From NCBI RefSeq assembly GCF_001718415.1, contig NZ_CP013378.1, positions 1,302,001 to 1,366,000 on the forward strand: a DNA stretch of 64,000 nucleotides, read 5' to 3'. The notes under the pieces were generated by a model, which worked only from the letters and a program-made list of their open reading frames with translations, was not told where the DNA came from and searched no databases. The translations under genes and the position numbers were made by a program. Below, piece after piece: positions 54,967 to 63,218 of this stretch. Origin of the DNA: Burkholderia pseudomultivorans (GTDB lineage: Bacteria > Pseudomonadota > Gammaproteobacteria > Burkholderiales > Burkholderiaceae). Each line of letters opens with the position of its first letter. Positions within the stretch are counted from its first letter, which is position 1.

Positions 54967-55179
54967 ATGATCGGCGAAATCGACATCCTCGGCGTCTTCG
55001 TGCCGGCCCCGCTCGTGCTGATGCTGATCGCCTATCTGATCAACGTCGTCGTGCGCGCCGCGCTCGAACGCGTCGGCTTCTATCGCCTCGTCTGGCATCG
55101 TTCGATCTTCGATCTCGGCATCTACGTGTTCGTCTTTGCCGCGGTCGTGATCGTGTCCCACCGTTTCGTGGCTACCTAA
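54967..55179 (+). CDS. DUF1656 small membrane protein (AaeX-like)
   Basis: The product is 70 residues with two hydrophobic segments (FVPAPLVLMLIAYLINVVV and FDLGIYVFVFAAVVIVSHRF). DUF1656 proteins occur between FUSC and HlyD genes in efflux operons, as AaeX does in E. coli; their role is unclear, perhaps stabilising the pump. It lies 34 bp after the FUSC gene and 6 bp before the HlyD gene. Confidence 0.9.
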   Translation: MIGEIDILGVFVPAPLVLMLIAYLINVVVRAALERVGFYRLVWHRSIFDLGIYVFVFAAVVIVSHRFVAT

Positions 55180-55185
55180 CTGAAC

Positions 55186-56139
55186 GTGAAAAAAACCTGG
55201 CTCTCGGCAGGGCAGATCCTGCTTACCCTGATCGTCGTCGTCGTGGCCGCCCTCGTGCTGTGGCGGATCATCAACTACTACATGTTCTCGCCGTGGACGC
55301 GCGACGGGCACGTGCGCGCCGACGTGATCCAGGTCGCGCCCGACGTGTCGGGCCTGATCACCTCGGTCGAGGTCGCCGACAACCAGGCGGTCAAGCGCGG
55401 GCAGGTGCTGTTCGTGATCGACCAGGCGCGCTACGCGCTCGCGGAGCGGCTCGCCGAAGCGACGCTCGCGCAGCGCCGCGCGACGCTGGCCCAGGCCAAG
55501 CGCGAATACGCGCGCAACCTGCAGCTCGGCAACCTCGTCGCGAGCGAGCAGGTCGAGGAAAGCCGCACGCGCGTCGAACAGGGCGAAGCGGCCGTCGCCG
55601 ACGCACAGGTGTCGCTCGACACCGCGAAGCTGAACCTGCAGCGCACGACCATCGTGAGCCCCGTCGACGGCTACCTGAACGATCGCGCGCCGCGCGTCGG
55701 CGAATACGTGCCGGCCGGCCGCGCGGTGCTGTCGGTGGTCGACCGGAATTCGTTCCGCGTCGACGGCTACTTCGAGGAAACCAAGCTGCGCGGCATCCAC
55801 ATCGGCCAGCCCGTCGACATCATCGTGATGGGCGAGCCGCATGCGCTGCGCGGCCACGTGCAGAGCATCGTCGCGGCGATCGAGGATCGCGACCGCACGC
55901 AGGGGTCGAACCTGCTGCCGAACGTGAACCCGGCATTCAGCTGGGTGCGGCTCGCGCAGCGCGTGCCGGTGCGCGTGATGCTCGACGAGGTGCCCGACGA
56001 TTTCCGGATGATCGCGGGCCGCACCGCGACGGTCGCGATGCGCGCGCCCGACAAGCGCCGCAACGATGGCGCGAAGCCGGCCGCCGGCGCGTCGACGGCA
56101 TCGGGCACGGCCGCGAGCGCAGCGGGGGCGTCGCAATGA
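55186..56139 (+). CDS. HlyD/EmrA-type periplasmic adaptor (AaeA-like)
   Basis: The product is 317 residues from GTG 55186 (reading VKKTWLSAGQILLTLIVVVV). One N-terminal membrane helix anchors it. The biotinyl-lipoyl-like half motifs are VAPDVSGLITSVEVADNQAV and TTIVSPVDGYLNDRAPRVGE, separated by a coiled coil with ALAERLAEATLAQRRATLAQ. A beta-barrel domain follows. It bridges the FUSC pump and the outer-membrane factor. The Ala/Ser-rich tail is not conserved in the family. It overlaps the next gene by ATGA. Confidence 0.92.
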   Translation: MKKTWLSAGQILLTLIVVVVAALVLWRIINYYMFSPWTRDGHVRADVIQVAPDVSGLITSVEVADNQAVKRGQVLFVIDQARYALAERLAEATLAQRRATLAQAKREYARNLQLGNLVASEQVEESRTRVEQGEAAVADAQVSLDTAKLNLQRTTIVSPVDGYLNDRAPRVGEYVPAGRAVLSVVDRNSFRVDGYFEETKLRGIHIGQPVDIIVMGEPHALRGHVQSIVAAIEDRDRTQGSNLLPNVNPAFSWVRLAQRVPVRVMLDEVPDDFRMIAGRTATVAMRAPDKRRNDGAKPAAGASTASGTAASAAGASQ

Positions 56140-57650
56140 AACGGCACGGACTTCGCGTCGCGGCGGCGCTCGCGCCGCTGGCGCTCGCACTCGGCGCGTG
56201 CAAGTCGGTCGGCCCCGACTATAAGCTGCCGCAACAGGCTTACGTCAACGCGCCGCTCGCCAATCATGCGCTCGACGACGCAAACGGCACGCTCGTGTCG
56301 CACGACGCCGTACCCGGCAGCTGGTGGCAGCTCTACGACGATCCCGTGCTCGACGATCTGGTCCGCAGCGCGCTGAAATCGAACACCGACCTGCGCGTCG
56401 CGGCGGCGAACCTCGCGCGTTCGCGCGCGGCGCTCCAGGTCGCGAGCGAACAGGGCGGCTTCTCCGGCAGCGCGGAAGCGGCCGTGCAGCGCGCGCAGGA
56501 ATCGGCCGAGCAATACCTGCTGGAAAACAAGCTGCCGGTCGTCAACGAAGGCGTGGTCGGCGTCAACGTGTCGTACGAGCTCGACCTGTTCGGCAAGCTG
56601 CGGCGCGGCGTCGAAGCCGCGCGCGCGGACAGCGAGGCCGTCAAGGCGGCCGGCGACCTGGCGCGCATCACGGTCGTCGCCGACGTCGTGCGCGCGTATG
56701 TCGAATCGTGCTCGGCCGGCGAAGAACTCGCGATCGCGAAGGAGTCCGTCGCGCTCCAGAAGCAGCGTGTCACGCTGTCGCAGCGCCTGCGCGACGCAGG
56801 GCGCGGCAACCAGACCGATGTGACGCGCGGCGTGACGCAGGTGCGCACGCTCATTGCCGACATCCCGCGCTTCGAAGGCCGCCGCAAGGTCGCGCAATAC
56901 CAGCTCGCCGCGCTGCTCGCGCGTGCGCCGGCCGACCTGCCGAAGGCGGTCGTCGAATGCGAACGGCTGCCGCGGCTGCGCCAGCCGATTCCGATCGGCG
57001 ACGGCGCCGCGCTGCTGCGCCGCCGCCCCGACGTACGCGCCGCCGAGCGGCAGCTCGCCGCGGCGACCGCGCGGATCGGCGTCGCGACCGCCGCGCTGTA
57101 CCCGTCGATCAGCATCGGCGCGTCGGCCGGCTCGGTCGGCGTCGCCGCCGACCTGTTCTCGTCCACCACGAACCGCTGGTCGTTCGGACCGCTGATCAGC
57201 TGGTCGTTCCCCGTCAACGGTCAACGCGCCCGCGTGCGCGAAGCCGAGGCCGCGACGGGCGGCGCGCTCGCGCACTTCGACGGCGTCGTGCTGAACGCGC
57301 TGCGCGAAACGCAGTCGAGCCTCGCGACCTATGCGGCCGACGTGCAGCGCGCGGATGCGCTGCACACGGCCTACGAATCGGCGCGCAAATCCGCCGACGA
57401 AACGCACCGTCTCTACCTCGCGGGTCGCGAGTCGTATCTCGCTGATCTCGACGCGACGCGCACGCTGACCGGCGTGCATGCGCAGGTGGCGGCGGCCGAA
57501 GGACAGGTCGCGGCCGACCAGGTGCGGCTGTTCCTCGCGCTCGGCGGCGGCTGGGAAGGCGACACGGCAGCCGCTGCGTCGCAACAGACGCAGACGGCTG
57601 GCGGGGCTGGCGCAGCGGCCGGCAACGCGGGCAGCGGCGCGAGCCAGTAA
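56136..57650 (+). CDS. outer-membrane efflux lipoprotein, NodT/OprM type
   Basis: The product is 504 residues. A lipoprotein signal ends LALALGACKSVGPDYK, so Cys22 would be lipidated. Two OEP (outer-membrane efflux) repeats follow. Signature stretches are SWWQLYDDPVLDDLVRSAL, NVSYELDLFGKLRRGVEAA and LLRRRPDVRAAERQLAAATA. It forms the trimeric exit duct of the tripartite pump. The last ~30 residues are Gly/Ala/Gln-rich and probably disordered. It is the final gene of the MarR-controlled unit. Confidence 0.93.
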   Translation: MKRHGLRVAAALAPLALALGACKSVGPDYKLPQQAYVNAPLANHALDDANGTLVSHDAVPGSWWQLYDDPVLDDLVRSALKSNTDLRVAAANLARSRAALQVASEQGGFSGSAEAAVQRAQESAEQYLLENKLPVVNEGVVGVNVSYELDLFGKLRRGVEAARADSEAVKAAGDLARITVVADVVRAYVESCSAGEELAIAKESVALQKQRVTLSQRLRDAGRGNQTDVTRGVTQVRTLIADIPRFEGRRKVAQYQLAALLARAPADLPKAVVECERLPRLRQPIPIGDGAALLRRRPDVRAAERQLAAATARIGVATAALYPSISIGASAGSVGVAADLFSSTTNRWSFGPLISWSFPVNGQRARVREAEAATGGALAHFDGVVLNALRETQSSLATYAADVQRADALHTAYESARKSADETHRLYLAGRESYLADLDATRTLTGVHAQVAAAEGQVAADQVRLFLALGGGWEGDTAAAASQQTQTAGGAGAAAGNAGSGASQ

Positions 57651-57821
57651 GCGGCGACGCAGGGGCGGGACGAGCCTGCACGGCGGGCGCGTCGTCGTCG
57701 ACAGCGGCGTTTGCAATATCGTGAATAGGGCCCGCGCTCGGCCCGCGTTGGCGGTAAACTCGTCCGCACCTTTTCCGTTTCTTCCGCTGCCCGTCGGGCG
57801 GCCCGTCCCCGGAGACCCAGC

Positions 57822-58247
57822 ATGCGAACCAGCGCCCGCAACCATTTCACAGGTCAGATCAACGCCGTCAAACCCGGCGCCGTCAACGACGAGATCACGC
57901 TGCGCACGCAGGACGGCCTCGACATCGTCGCCGTGATCACGCACGGCAGCGCCGCGTCGCTGGGCCTGGCCGCCGGCACGAAAGCGTTCGCGCTCGTGAA
58001 GGCGTCGTCGGTCATCGTGATGGTCGACGTCGACAGCAGCAAGGTGTCGGCGCGCAACTGCATCGCGGGCACCGTGGCCTCGGTCGCGAAGGGCGCCGTC
58101 AACTCGGAAGTCGCGATCAGGGCCGCCGGCGGGACCGAAATCATCGCGATCGTCACCAACGACAGCGTCGAACGCCTCGGGCTCGCAAGCGGCAGCGCCG
58201 CGACCGCGATCTTCAAGGCGTCGAGCGTGATCGTCGGCGTCGAGTAA
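57822..58247 (+). CDS. molybdate-binding Mop (molbindin) protein, two TOBE/Mop domains
   Basis: The product is 141 residues, exactly two ~70-residue Mop domains in tandem. Domain 1 starts SARNHFTGQINAVKPGAVND and domain 2 SARNCIAGTVASVAKGAVNS; each ends in KASSVIV. ATG 57822 follows GGAGA. Molbindins store or buffer molybdate or tungstate in the cytoplasm as multimers. The nifQ-like gene follows in the same direction 73 bp later, pointing to a small molybdenum-handling unit. It could also serve the IorAB molybdenum enzyme 40 kb away. Confidence 0.92.
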   Translation: MRTSARNHFTGQINAVKPGAVNDEITLRTQDGLDIVAVITHGSAASLGLAAGTKAFALVKASSVIVMVDVDSSKVSARNCIAGTVASVAKGAVNSEVAIRAAGGTEIIAIVTNDSVERLGLASGSAATAIFKASSVIVGVE

Positions 58248-58320
58248 GCAGGCGGCGATCCATGATCGCGCTTCGGCGGTCGGTACACATGCGCGCGGCT
58301 CGCGTTGCGCGGCGCGCGCG

Positions 58321-58926
58321 ATGACGCATACGCCCGATTGCGCCGGGTCGCGCGATGAACCGACGCGACGGACGCTGCTGGCCGGCGCGGCCGATGCGGC
58401 GGATTGCGATGCACGTCTGTTCAGCGCGCTCGTCGCGGCACGCGCGTGTCGCGACGAACTCGCGCTGCTGGGCTTGTCCCGCCAACAGCTGGCAGGTCTG
58501 CTTGCACGGCATTTTCCGCGTCTGTCGTCCAACGATGCCGCGGCATTCGTGTCGCCTTGCTGCGTTCCCGTTCTGCCGCCCGCGCATTCAAGTTTCGTCA
58601 CGGCACTGCACGCGCTGCTGATGCGCGACGCCAATCCGGCGGTTGCGGCAGCCGACGCCGACTGCATCGCCTCGATCGTCGCGCATGCCTGTCTGCGGCC
58701 CGATCATCTGTGGCGCGACCTCGGTCTCGACGGACGCGACGCGGTGTCGGCAATGCTCGAGCGCTATTTCCCCGCGCTCGCCGCGCGCAATGTCGCCAAC
58801 CTGCGCTGGAAGAAATTCCTTGCGCAGCAGACGGCGATGTCGCTCGGCGTTCCAGCCGGGCCCGCACCCGGCTGTCCCGGCTGCGAGGACTACGGTTTCT
58901 GTTTTCCGGCGCAGCAAAGGGCGTGA
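58321..58926 (+). CDS. nifQ: NifQ-family molybdenum-trafficking protein
   Basis: The product is 201 residues. The helical N-terminal part includes LALLGLSRQQLAGLLARHFP, and the C-terminal signature NLRWKKFLAQQ is followed by PGCPGCEDYGFCF. NifQ carries an Fe-Mo-S cluster and delivers molybdenum for nitrogenase cofactor assembly. Its cysteine motif is C-X4-C-X2-C-X5-C. Here the last three cysteines are present, but the first position is Gly (sequence PAGPAPGC). No other nif gene is in the window. Its place directly after a Mop gene suggests a molybdenum role outside nitrogen fixation. ATG 58321 is chosen; it has no strong ribosome site. Confidence 0.82.
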   Translation: MTHTPDCAGSRDEPTRRTLLAGAADAADCDARLFSALVAARACRDELALLGLSRQQLAGLLARHFPRLSSNDAAAFVSPCCVPVLPPAHSSFVTALHALLMRDANPAVAAADADCIASIVAHACLRPDHLWRDLGLDGRDAVSAMLERYFPALAARNVANLRWKKFLAQQTAMSLGVPAGPAPGCPGCEDYGFCFPAQQRA

Positions 58927-59067
58927 CTGGGGCGGGGGGGCGCGGCTGTTCCGGTCGCTCGACTCGCCATGCGGGACGGTTGCGCGGGATGTGCATGCGC
59001 ACGCGCTGTTTCGCCCGACCGTCGGAATTCCCTGTCGATCGACGTTGCGAGTTCCAATCCGCCATCG

Positions 59068-59295
59068 CGTGACGACGGTTGGATGATTCTGCGGCGCGGC
59101 GACCTGTTGCTGGAATTCTTCCCTCAGCCCGATCTCGATCCGGTGACGAGCTGGTTCAATCGCTGTTTTCGTCTCGACGATGTCCGCGCGTTCTTGAATG
59201 CGATGCTGGCGGACGGCGTGCCGGAGAAAACCACCGGCACGCGAGCCGCGGGGCGGTACGGGCGGATGGCTCGCTGATCCGCTTTGATTCGCGCC
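59068..59295 (+). pseudogene. remnant of a VOC/bleomycin-resistance-like protein
   Basis: The plus strand encodes DDGWMILRRGDLLLEFFPQP followed by LDPVTSWFNRCFRLDDVRAF and ends GVPEKTTGT. This matches the middle of bleomycin-resistance-type VOC proteins. The expected first ~35 residues are absent, and no start with a ribosome site precedes it. After EKTTG the frame breaks; the family's closing DGSLIRL appears in another frame (DGSLIRFDS) with about 14 residues missing between. It is therefore judged to be truncated, frameshifted and non-functional. Confidence 0.65.
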
Positions 59296-59670
59296 GAAGA
59301 CTAGACAGTATTGCGACTGATGGATGCGATGCCGGAAGCGGGTACGAGTGTCGGTCGCATGCGTGCCGTCGTCGTCACGACTGGATGCAACCGTCAACGG
59401 ATGCGGGCAATATGCGCCGGTTACATGGCCGACAGACATCAGGAACCCGCGAAAAGCATTCGATAAGGAAACCGAAGCATTCGGGTGGCACGTTCGCCTG
59501 GACGAGGGATCGACGCCCGGACGGAGAAAACCACCGAGCGCCGTACGAGCCAGCAATGCACGGGGCTTGATGCAGCGACTCCGGTCATCGCCCCGGCGCG
59601 CAGTCGAACCGGCAAGCAGGCCCGGCATGCCCGCCGCCGCGCGATCGCACGGCGACGGTCGTGTCGGCTG
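59296..59670. other. intergenic region between VOC remnant and proQ
   Basis: I see nothing supportable here. Short open frames on both strands lack ribosome sites and domain signals, and codon usage is irregular compared with real neighbours. Confidence 0.4.
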
Positions 59671-60351
59671 TTACTCGTTTGCGGTCGTTTGCGGCTGCTC
59701 GGCCTGCGTCGCCGCGTCGGCCTGCTGCGCGTCCACGTTTTCCGGTTGCGGCACGGCAGACGCTTCCGGCTGCGGCGCATCGGCCTTCGGCTGCTGCTGT
59801 TGCGGCGCGCCCTTCGCCGACTGCGCACCCTTGCCCGGGCGACGCGCCTTCAACCGCCGCGCACGCGCCGCATCGTCGCGCGTCACGCGACCTGCTTCGT
59901 TGCCCTGCAGATCGACCCGCACCGCGTCTTCGACGAGGCACGACCAGTAGCGGTTGCCGCGACACCACGTCGTCATCGCATCGCGCAGCTCGGCTTCGCT
60001 CAGGCCCACGGCCTGTGCCTCACGCGCGAGATCGTCCCAGATGCCGACCTTCAGCGGCACTTTCGGGGCCGGATTCTTCGGGAATGCGCGCGGAAAACGC
60101 CGCTGCAGTTTGCCGATCGCGACGATGACCGGATCGACCGGCGCCGATGGCTTCGACGGCTTTGCCGCCGCGGGCTTCGCACCCGGTGCGGCTTTGGACG
60201 CGACGCCCGATTTGGCCCCGCGGGCCGGCCGATCGCCGGACGACGGCTTCGCGCCGGCCTCCGGGCGGGTCGCCGGCCGCTTCGCGTTCCGCTCCTGCTT
60301 GGCCTTGGCTGCGAGCTGCGCCCGCAATTCGGCAAGTTGTTCAAAACCCAT
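59671..60351 (-). CDS. proQ: ProQ/FinO-family RNA chaperone
   Basis: The product is 226 residues from ATG 60351 (MGFEQLAELRAQLAAKAKQE). A charged, Ala/Lys/Pro-rich linker (about 15-75) leads to the FinO-like RNA-binding domain (about 75-165). Typical residues of that domain are IGKLQRRFPRAFPKNPAPKV, PLKVGIWDDL and CRGNRYWSCLVEDAVRVDLQ. The C-terminal tail is rich in Gln, Ala and Pro and looks disordered. ProQ/FinO proteins bind structured RNAs such as terminator hairpins and stabilise sRNA-mRNA pairs. The linker order (basic N-term, domain, Q-rich tail) differs from E. coli ProQ, which has the domain first. It is a single-gene unit by its isolation. Confidence 0.9.
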   Translation of the reverse strand: MGFEQLAELRAQLAAKAKQERNAKRPATRPEAGAKPSSGDRPARGAKSGVASKAAPGAKPAAAKPSKPSAPVDPVIVAIGKLQRRFPRAFPKNPAPKVPLKVGIWDDLAREAQAVGLSEAELRDAMTTWCRGNRYWSCLVEDAVRVDLQGNEAGRVTRDDAARARRLKARRPGKGAQSAKGAPQQQQPKADAPQPEASAVPQPENVDAQQADAATQAEQPQTTANE

Positions 60352-61151
60352 AAATTCAATCCACCAGGAATGTAAGGCGTGGTTCGTGCGGTCGAGCCGC
60401 GCATTGGCGACGACGCTGCCGCCGACGCGCGAACACGGCGGACCGCGTCGCGCACACCACTGTTTCAGGCACCCGGCCACGATGCCGGACAAGGCAGGAG
60501 TGGAAGTATACCGGTACGCGCGGGAAGTCGGCTGACTCGCCGGTCTGCGTTTGCCGAAGCGCACGAATCCGAAATGCACCGACGCGGTCGGTACGCAGGC
60601 AGTGATCGGTCGCGAATAACATCCGGCGCCGCCTGTCGTTACCGTTTTCCCGGCGGACGGCGACGTTGGCGATCGCCCCGGAATCGGATATCGAAGCCGG
60701 AGGCATCTCGGCCTTCCGTCACCGCGCAGCATTGCGCGGTGCGGCGCGTTTCATCGTGCAGAATCGGAGCTGTTGCCTGTCGATGGACCGGATCGATGGA
60801 AAGACGGCCCTCGACGATATCGAAGTACGGAACATCGCGCATTGCATTCTTGCAGTGTGCGACGACGTGCGGCTCAATCATATTGGACACGTGCGTTCGC
60901 GCGGCAAACGGATCGCACAGCATGCACAACGAAAGCGCACGATGGCGCAACGGCGCGGCCGTCCATGCGCGGTTGGTTGCGTCCACATCGATCTGCAATC
61001 ACGGACGCATCGCGCCGAAAAACGGGAAAGTGCGTAGTATGGCCGGACCGACGCCGTCGGCGCCCGTTGCGCTGTGGGTTGCCATCGTTCCGTTCAGCCG
61101 ACGACGCGTCACGACAAACGAAAAACCGGCTGTACGAAACGGAGCGGATAC
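60352..61151. other. 800-bp region without a confident gene
   Basis: A plus-strand frame from TTG 60666 to 61037 (123 codons, containing SMDRIDGKTALDDIEVRNIA) has fairly high G/C third positions in its first half, then loses them. A minus-strand frame (60639-60998) overlaps it. Neither has a recognised domain, so I do not call either. The first ~200 bases should hold the proQ promoter. GGAG at 61141 serves the DUF2889 gene. Confidence 0.35.
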
Positions 61152-61736
61152 ATGGTTCCCCGACACGACATCTCGCACGACGGCATCACGCGCGAGGAAA
61201 TCCATCATCGGCAAATCGACATGCGCGGCTATCGGCGCAGCGACGGGCTGTTCGAAGTCGCGGCCTGTCTCACCGACCGCAAGACGTATGATTTCACGCC
61301 GCCGGGCGACGCCCGGATGGTTCCGGCGCAGTCGCCGATTCACGATCTCGGCGTCACGCTGGTCTTCGACGAGGACATGATCGTTCGCGCGGTTTCCACG
61401 TTCATCAAGGCGCACCCGTATGCGGAGTGTCCGGGCGGCGGCGATACGCTGCAGGCGCTCGTCGGGCTGCGCATCGGCGCCGGCTGGAACAGCGAGATCC
61501 GCAAGCGCCTGCCGTCGTGCGATACCTGTACGCATCTGAAGGAGATCCTCACGCCGGTTGCGACGGTGGCGTATCAGACGATGGTCGGAATCCGTCCGTC
61601 GTCGCTGAACCTGCGCGACGGCGAAGGAAAGCCGGTCAAGATCGACAGTTGCTATGCCTATGGCGCTTCGCGCGATCTCGTGAAGCGTCTGTGGCCGGAG
61701 TATCACCGGCCGGCCGCGTCGACGGACGCCGACTGA
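61152..61736 (+). CDS. DUF2889 family protein
   Basis: The product is 194 residues, with ATG 61152 behind GGAG. The N-terminal portion contains HHRQIDMRGYRRSDGLFEVA and the domain body HDLGVTLVFDEDMIVRAVST, typical of DUF2889. Cysteines occur in a conserved RLPSCDTCTHLKEILTP segment. The family is found alone or near aromatic-degradation and lipid genes; its function is not established. No operon partner is evident. Confidence 0.85.
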   Translation: MVPRHDISHDGITREEIHHRQIDMRGYRRSDGLFEVAACLTDRKTYDFTPPGDARMVPAQSPIHDLGVTLVFDEDMIVRAVSTFIKAHPYAECPGGGDTLQALVGLRIGAGWNSEIRKRLPSCDTCTHLKEILTPVATVAYQTMVGIRPSSLNLRDGEGKPVKIDSCYAYGASRDLVKRLWPEYHRPAASTDAD

Positions 61737-61843
61737 GCGAAGGCGCGTGCGCGTATGCGGCCCGGCCGCCGGCCGTGGCGGCCGTCGTGGCGCGGCGAGC
61801 AACGTCGCGTTTCGTCTGTCGCAGCACGCACGTGCGTGCGCCG

Positions 61844-62356
61844 TCAGAAAACGCCGAGCGCGAGACCTGCTGCGATCCCCGCGCCGAGCTCGGCGCAACG
61901 CGCAAGCTCGTCTTCGCCGATCGTCTTGGGCGCGAGAATGCGTTCGGGCGTCTGCGCATGCGTGCAGACGATCAGGCCGGGCGCCACGTTCCTGAGCCGC
62001 CATCCGGTCGCGATGCGATCGATCTGACGCAGCGCGTTCTGTCCGTCACTGCCCGCGCAGATCATCACCGCATACGGACGACCGTTCACGCGATCGAGCG
62101 CGGCGTAGTAGCAGCGATCGAAGAAATCCTTCATCACCCCCGACATCGCGGCGAGGTTTTCCGGCGTCGCAAACAGATAAGCGTCGGCCGTCAGCACGTG
62201 GTCGGCGGTCGTCTCGTCCGCTCGCTGCAGCCTGACGTCGATGCCGGACTGCTCGCGCGCGGCGGCAGCGGCAGCCTCGGCCATCTGCCGCGTACCTCCG
62301 GTCATCGTGTGATAGACGATCAGCAGCGTTTTCATCGGCGTTCGCTGGGGCTCCAT
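61844..62356 (-). CDS. flavodoxin-family protein (NAD(P)H quinone/FMN reductase-like)
   Basis: The product is 170 residues from ATG 62356; an in-frame ATG at 62335 (MKTLLIVYHTMTGG) is an equally good flavodoxin start, but GGAG lies before the longer one. FMN-binding loops are VYHTMTGGTRQMAEAAAA, the TADAYLFATPENLAAMSGVM aromatic-side loop, and ICAGSDGQNALRQIDRI. It probably transfers electrons or reduces quinones or nitro compounds. It lies 125 bp downstream of the TetR gene on the same strand, so co-regulation is possible. Confidence 0.85.
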   Translation of the reverse strand: MEPQRTPMKTLLIVYHTMTGGTRQMAEAAAAAAREQSGIDVRLQRADETTADHVLTADAYLFATPENLAAMSGVMKDFFDRCYYAALDRVNGRPYAVMICAGSDGQNALRQIDRIATGWRLRNVAPGLIVCTHAQTPERILAPKTIGEDELARCAELGAGIAAGLALGVF

Positions 62357-62481
62357 TTCATCCGCTTCTCCACTTCAGGCGATTTTCAGGCGGGCTTCTA
62401 CGGTAGCACCGCGCGAGCAGACCGGAGCGTATCGTGTCCTTTGCATGCTCCCTCTGCGTACGTCGCCGATACGCCGTGTAG

Positions 62482-63135
62482 TCATTCGCGTGCGGCGTCG
62501 GCCGCAACGTCGGCATCGGGACATGCGTAGCATGCGAGAAACATGTCCGCGGCGGATTCTGCGACTTTCCGCTGCTCCGGCTCGCCGAGCGGCGGCTGTC
62601 CCATCGTCAGTTGCGGCCAGAATGCAAACGCCTTCACCATGCCGTGCAATTGCTGGGCGGCAAAGACCGGATCGCTGATCGAAAGGCGCCCCGCCGATGC
62701 CGCGGTGCGGATCCATACCGTCAAGTCTTCCTCTCGTTCGCCGAGGCGCTCGACCATCTCTCTCGCGCGCTCCGGGGAATGGATCGCGGCCCCGATTGCG
62801 ACGCGCGCGAGCGCCAGAAACGCTCCGTCGTTCAACAGCTGCAGTTTGCGATTCAGCAACGCCAGCAGTTGGCCGCGCAGCGGCAGCTCGTCGCGGTACG
62901 CAGTCGCCCCGCCCGTCTGGCTGGCGTCCCACAGCTTGTGGAGGATCGCGGCGAACAACGTTTCCTTGCCCAGAAAATGATTGTAGATCGTGCGCTTCGA
63001 CACGCCGGCGCGCGCGGCGATGCGGTCCATGCTGGTCGCGTCGTAACCTGCTGCCAGAAATTCCTCGATCGCGGCCTCGACAATGGCCGTGCGCTTTCGG
63101 TCAGTCAGGCGCTGAGGGGGAGTGCTCGTATCCAT
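62482..63135 (-). CDS. TetR-family repressor
   Basis: The product is 217 residues. The N-terminal HTH is typical: AIVEAAIEEFLAAGYDATSM, DRIAARAGVSKRTIYNHF and LGKETLFAAIL. The C-terminal region (about 90-205) resembles the AcrR-like TetR_C domains. It diverges from an MBL-fold hydrolase across 83 bp that contain two related operators, so it most likely represses both genes. The ligand is unknown. Confidence 0.92.
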   Translation of the reverse strand: MDTSTPPQRLTDRKRTAIVEAAIEEFLAAGYDATSMDRIAARAGVSKRTIYNHFLGKETLFAAILHKLWDASQTGGATAYRDELPLRGQLLALLNRKLQLLNDGAFLALARVAIGAAIHSPERAREMVERLGEREEDLTVWIRTAASAGRLSISDPVFAAQQLHGMVKAFAFWPQLTMGQPPLGEPEQRKVAESAADMFLACYACPDADVAADAARE

Positions 63136-63145
63136 CTCAAAATTT

Positions 63146-63195
63146 TACACCGGTTAGTTTACTTTCCATGGAAATAAACTACACTGATCGGTGTA
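63146..63195. promoter_or_regulatory. paired TetR operators in the tetR/MBL divergent promoter
   Basis: TACACTGATCGGTGTA (63180-63195) is a near-perfect 16-bp dyad. A related site TACACCGGTTAGTTTA (63146-63161) lies on the other side of the short palindrome TTTCCATGGAAA. Both fall between the two start codons. Confidence 0.65.
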
Positions 63196-63218
63196 CTTTT
63201 ATTTCCGGACAAACCGAC

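Noticed and set aside
60666..61037. 123-codon plus-strand hypothetical gene
   Set aside because: TTG start, coding bias fades in the second half, overlapped by an equally good opposite frame, no domain. Kept only as part of the region note.
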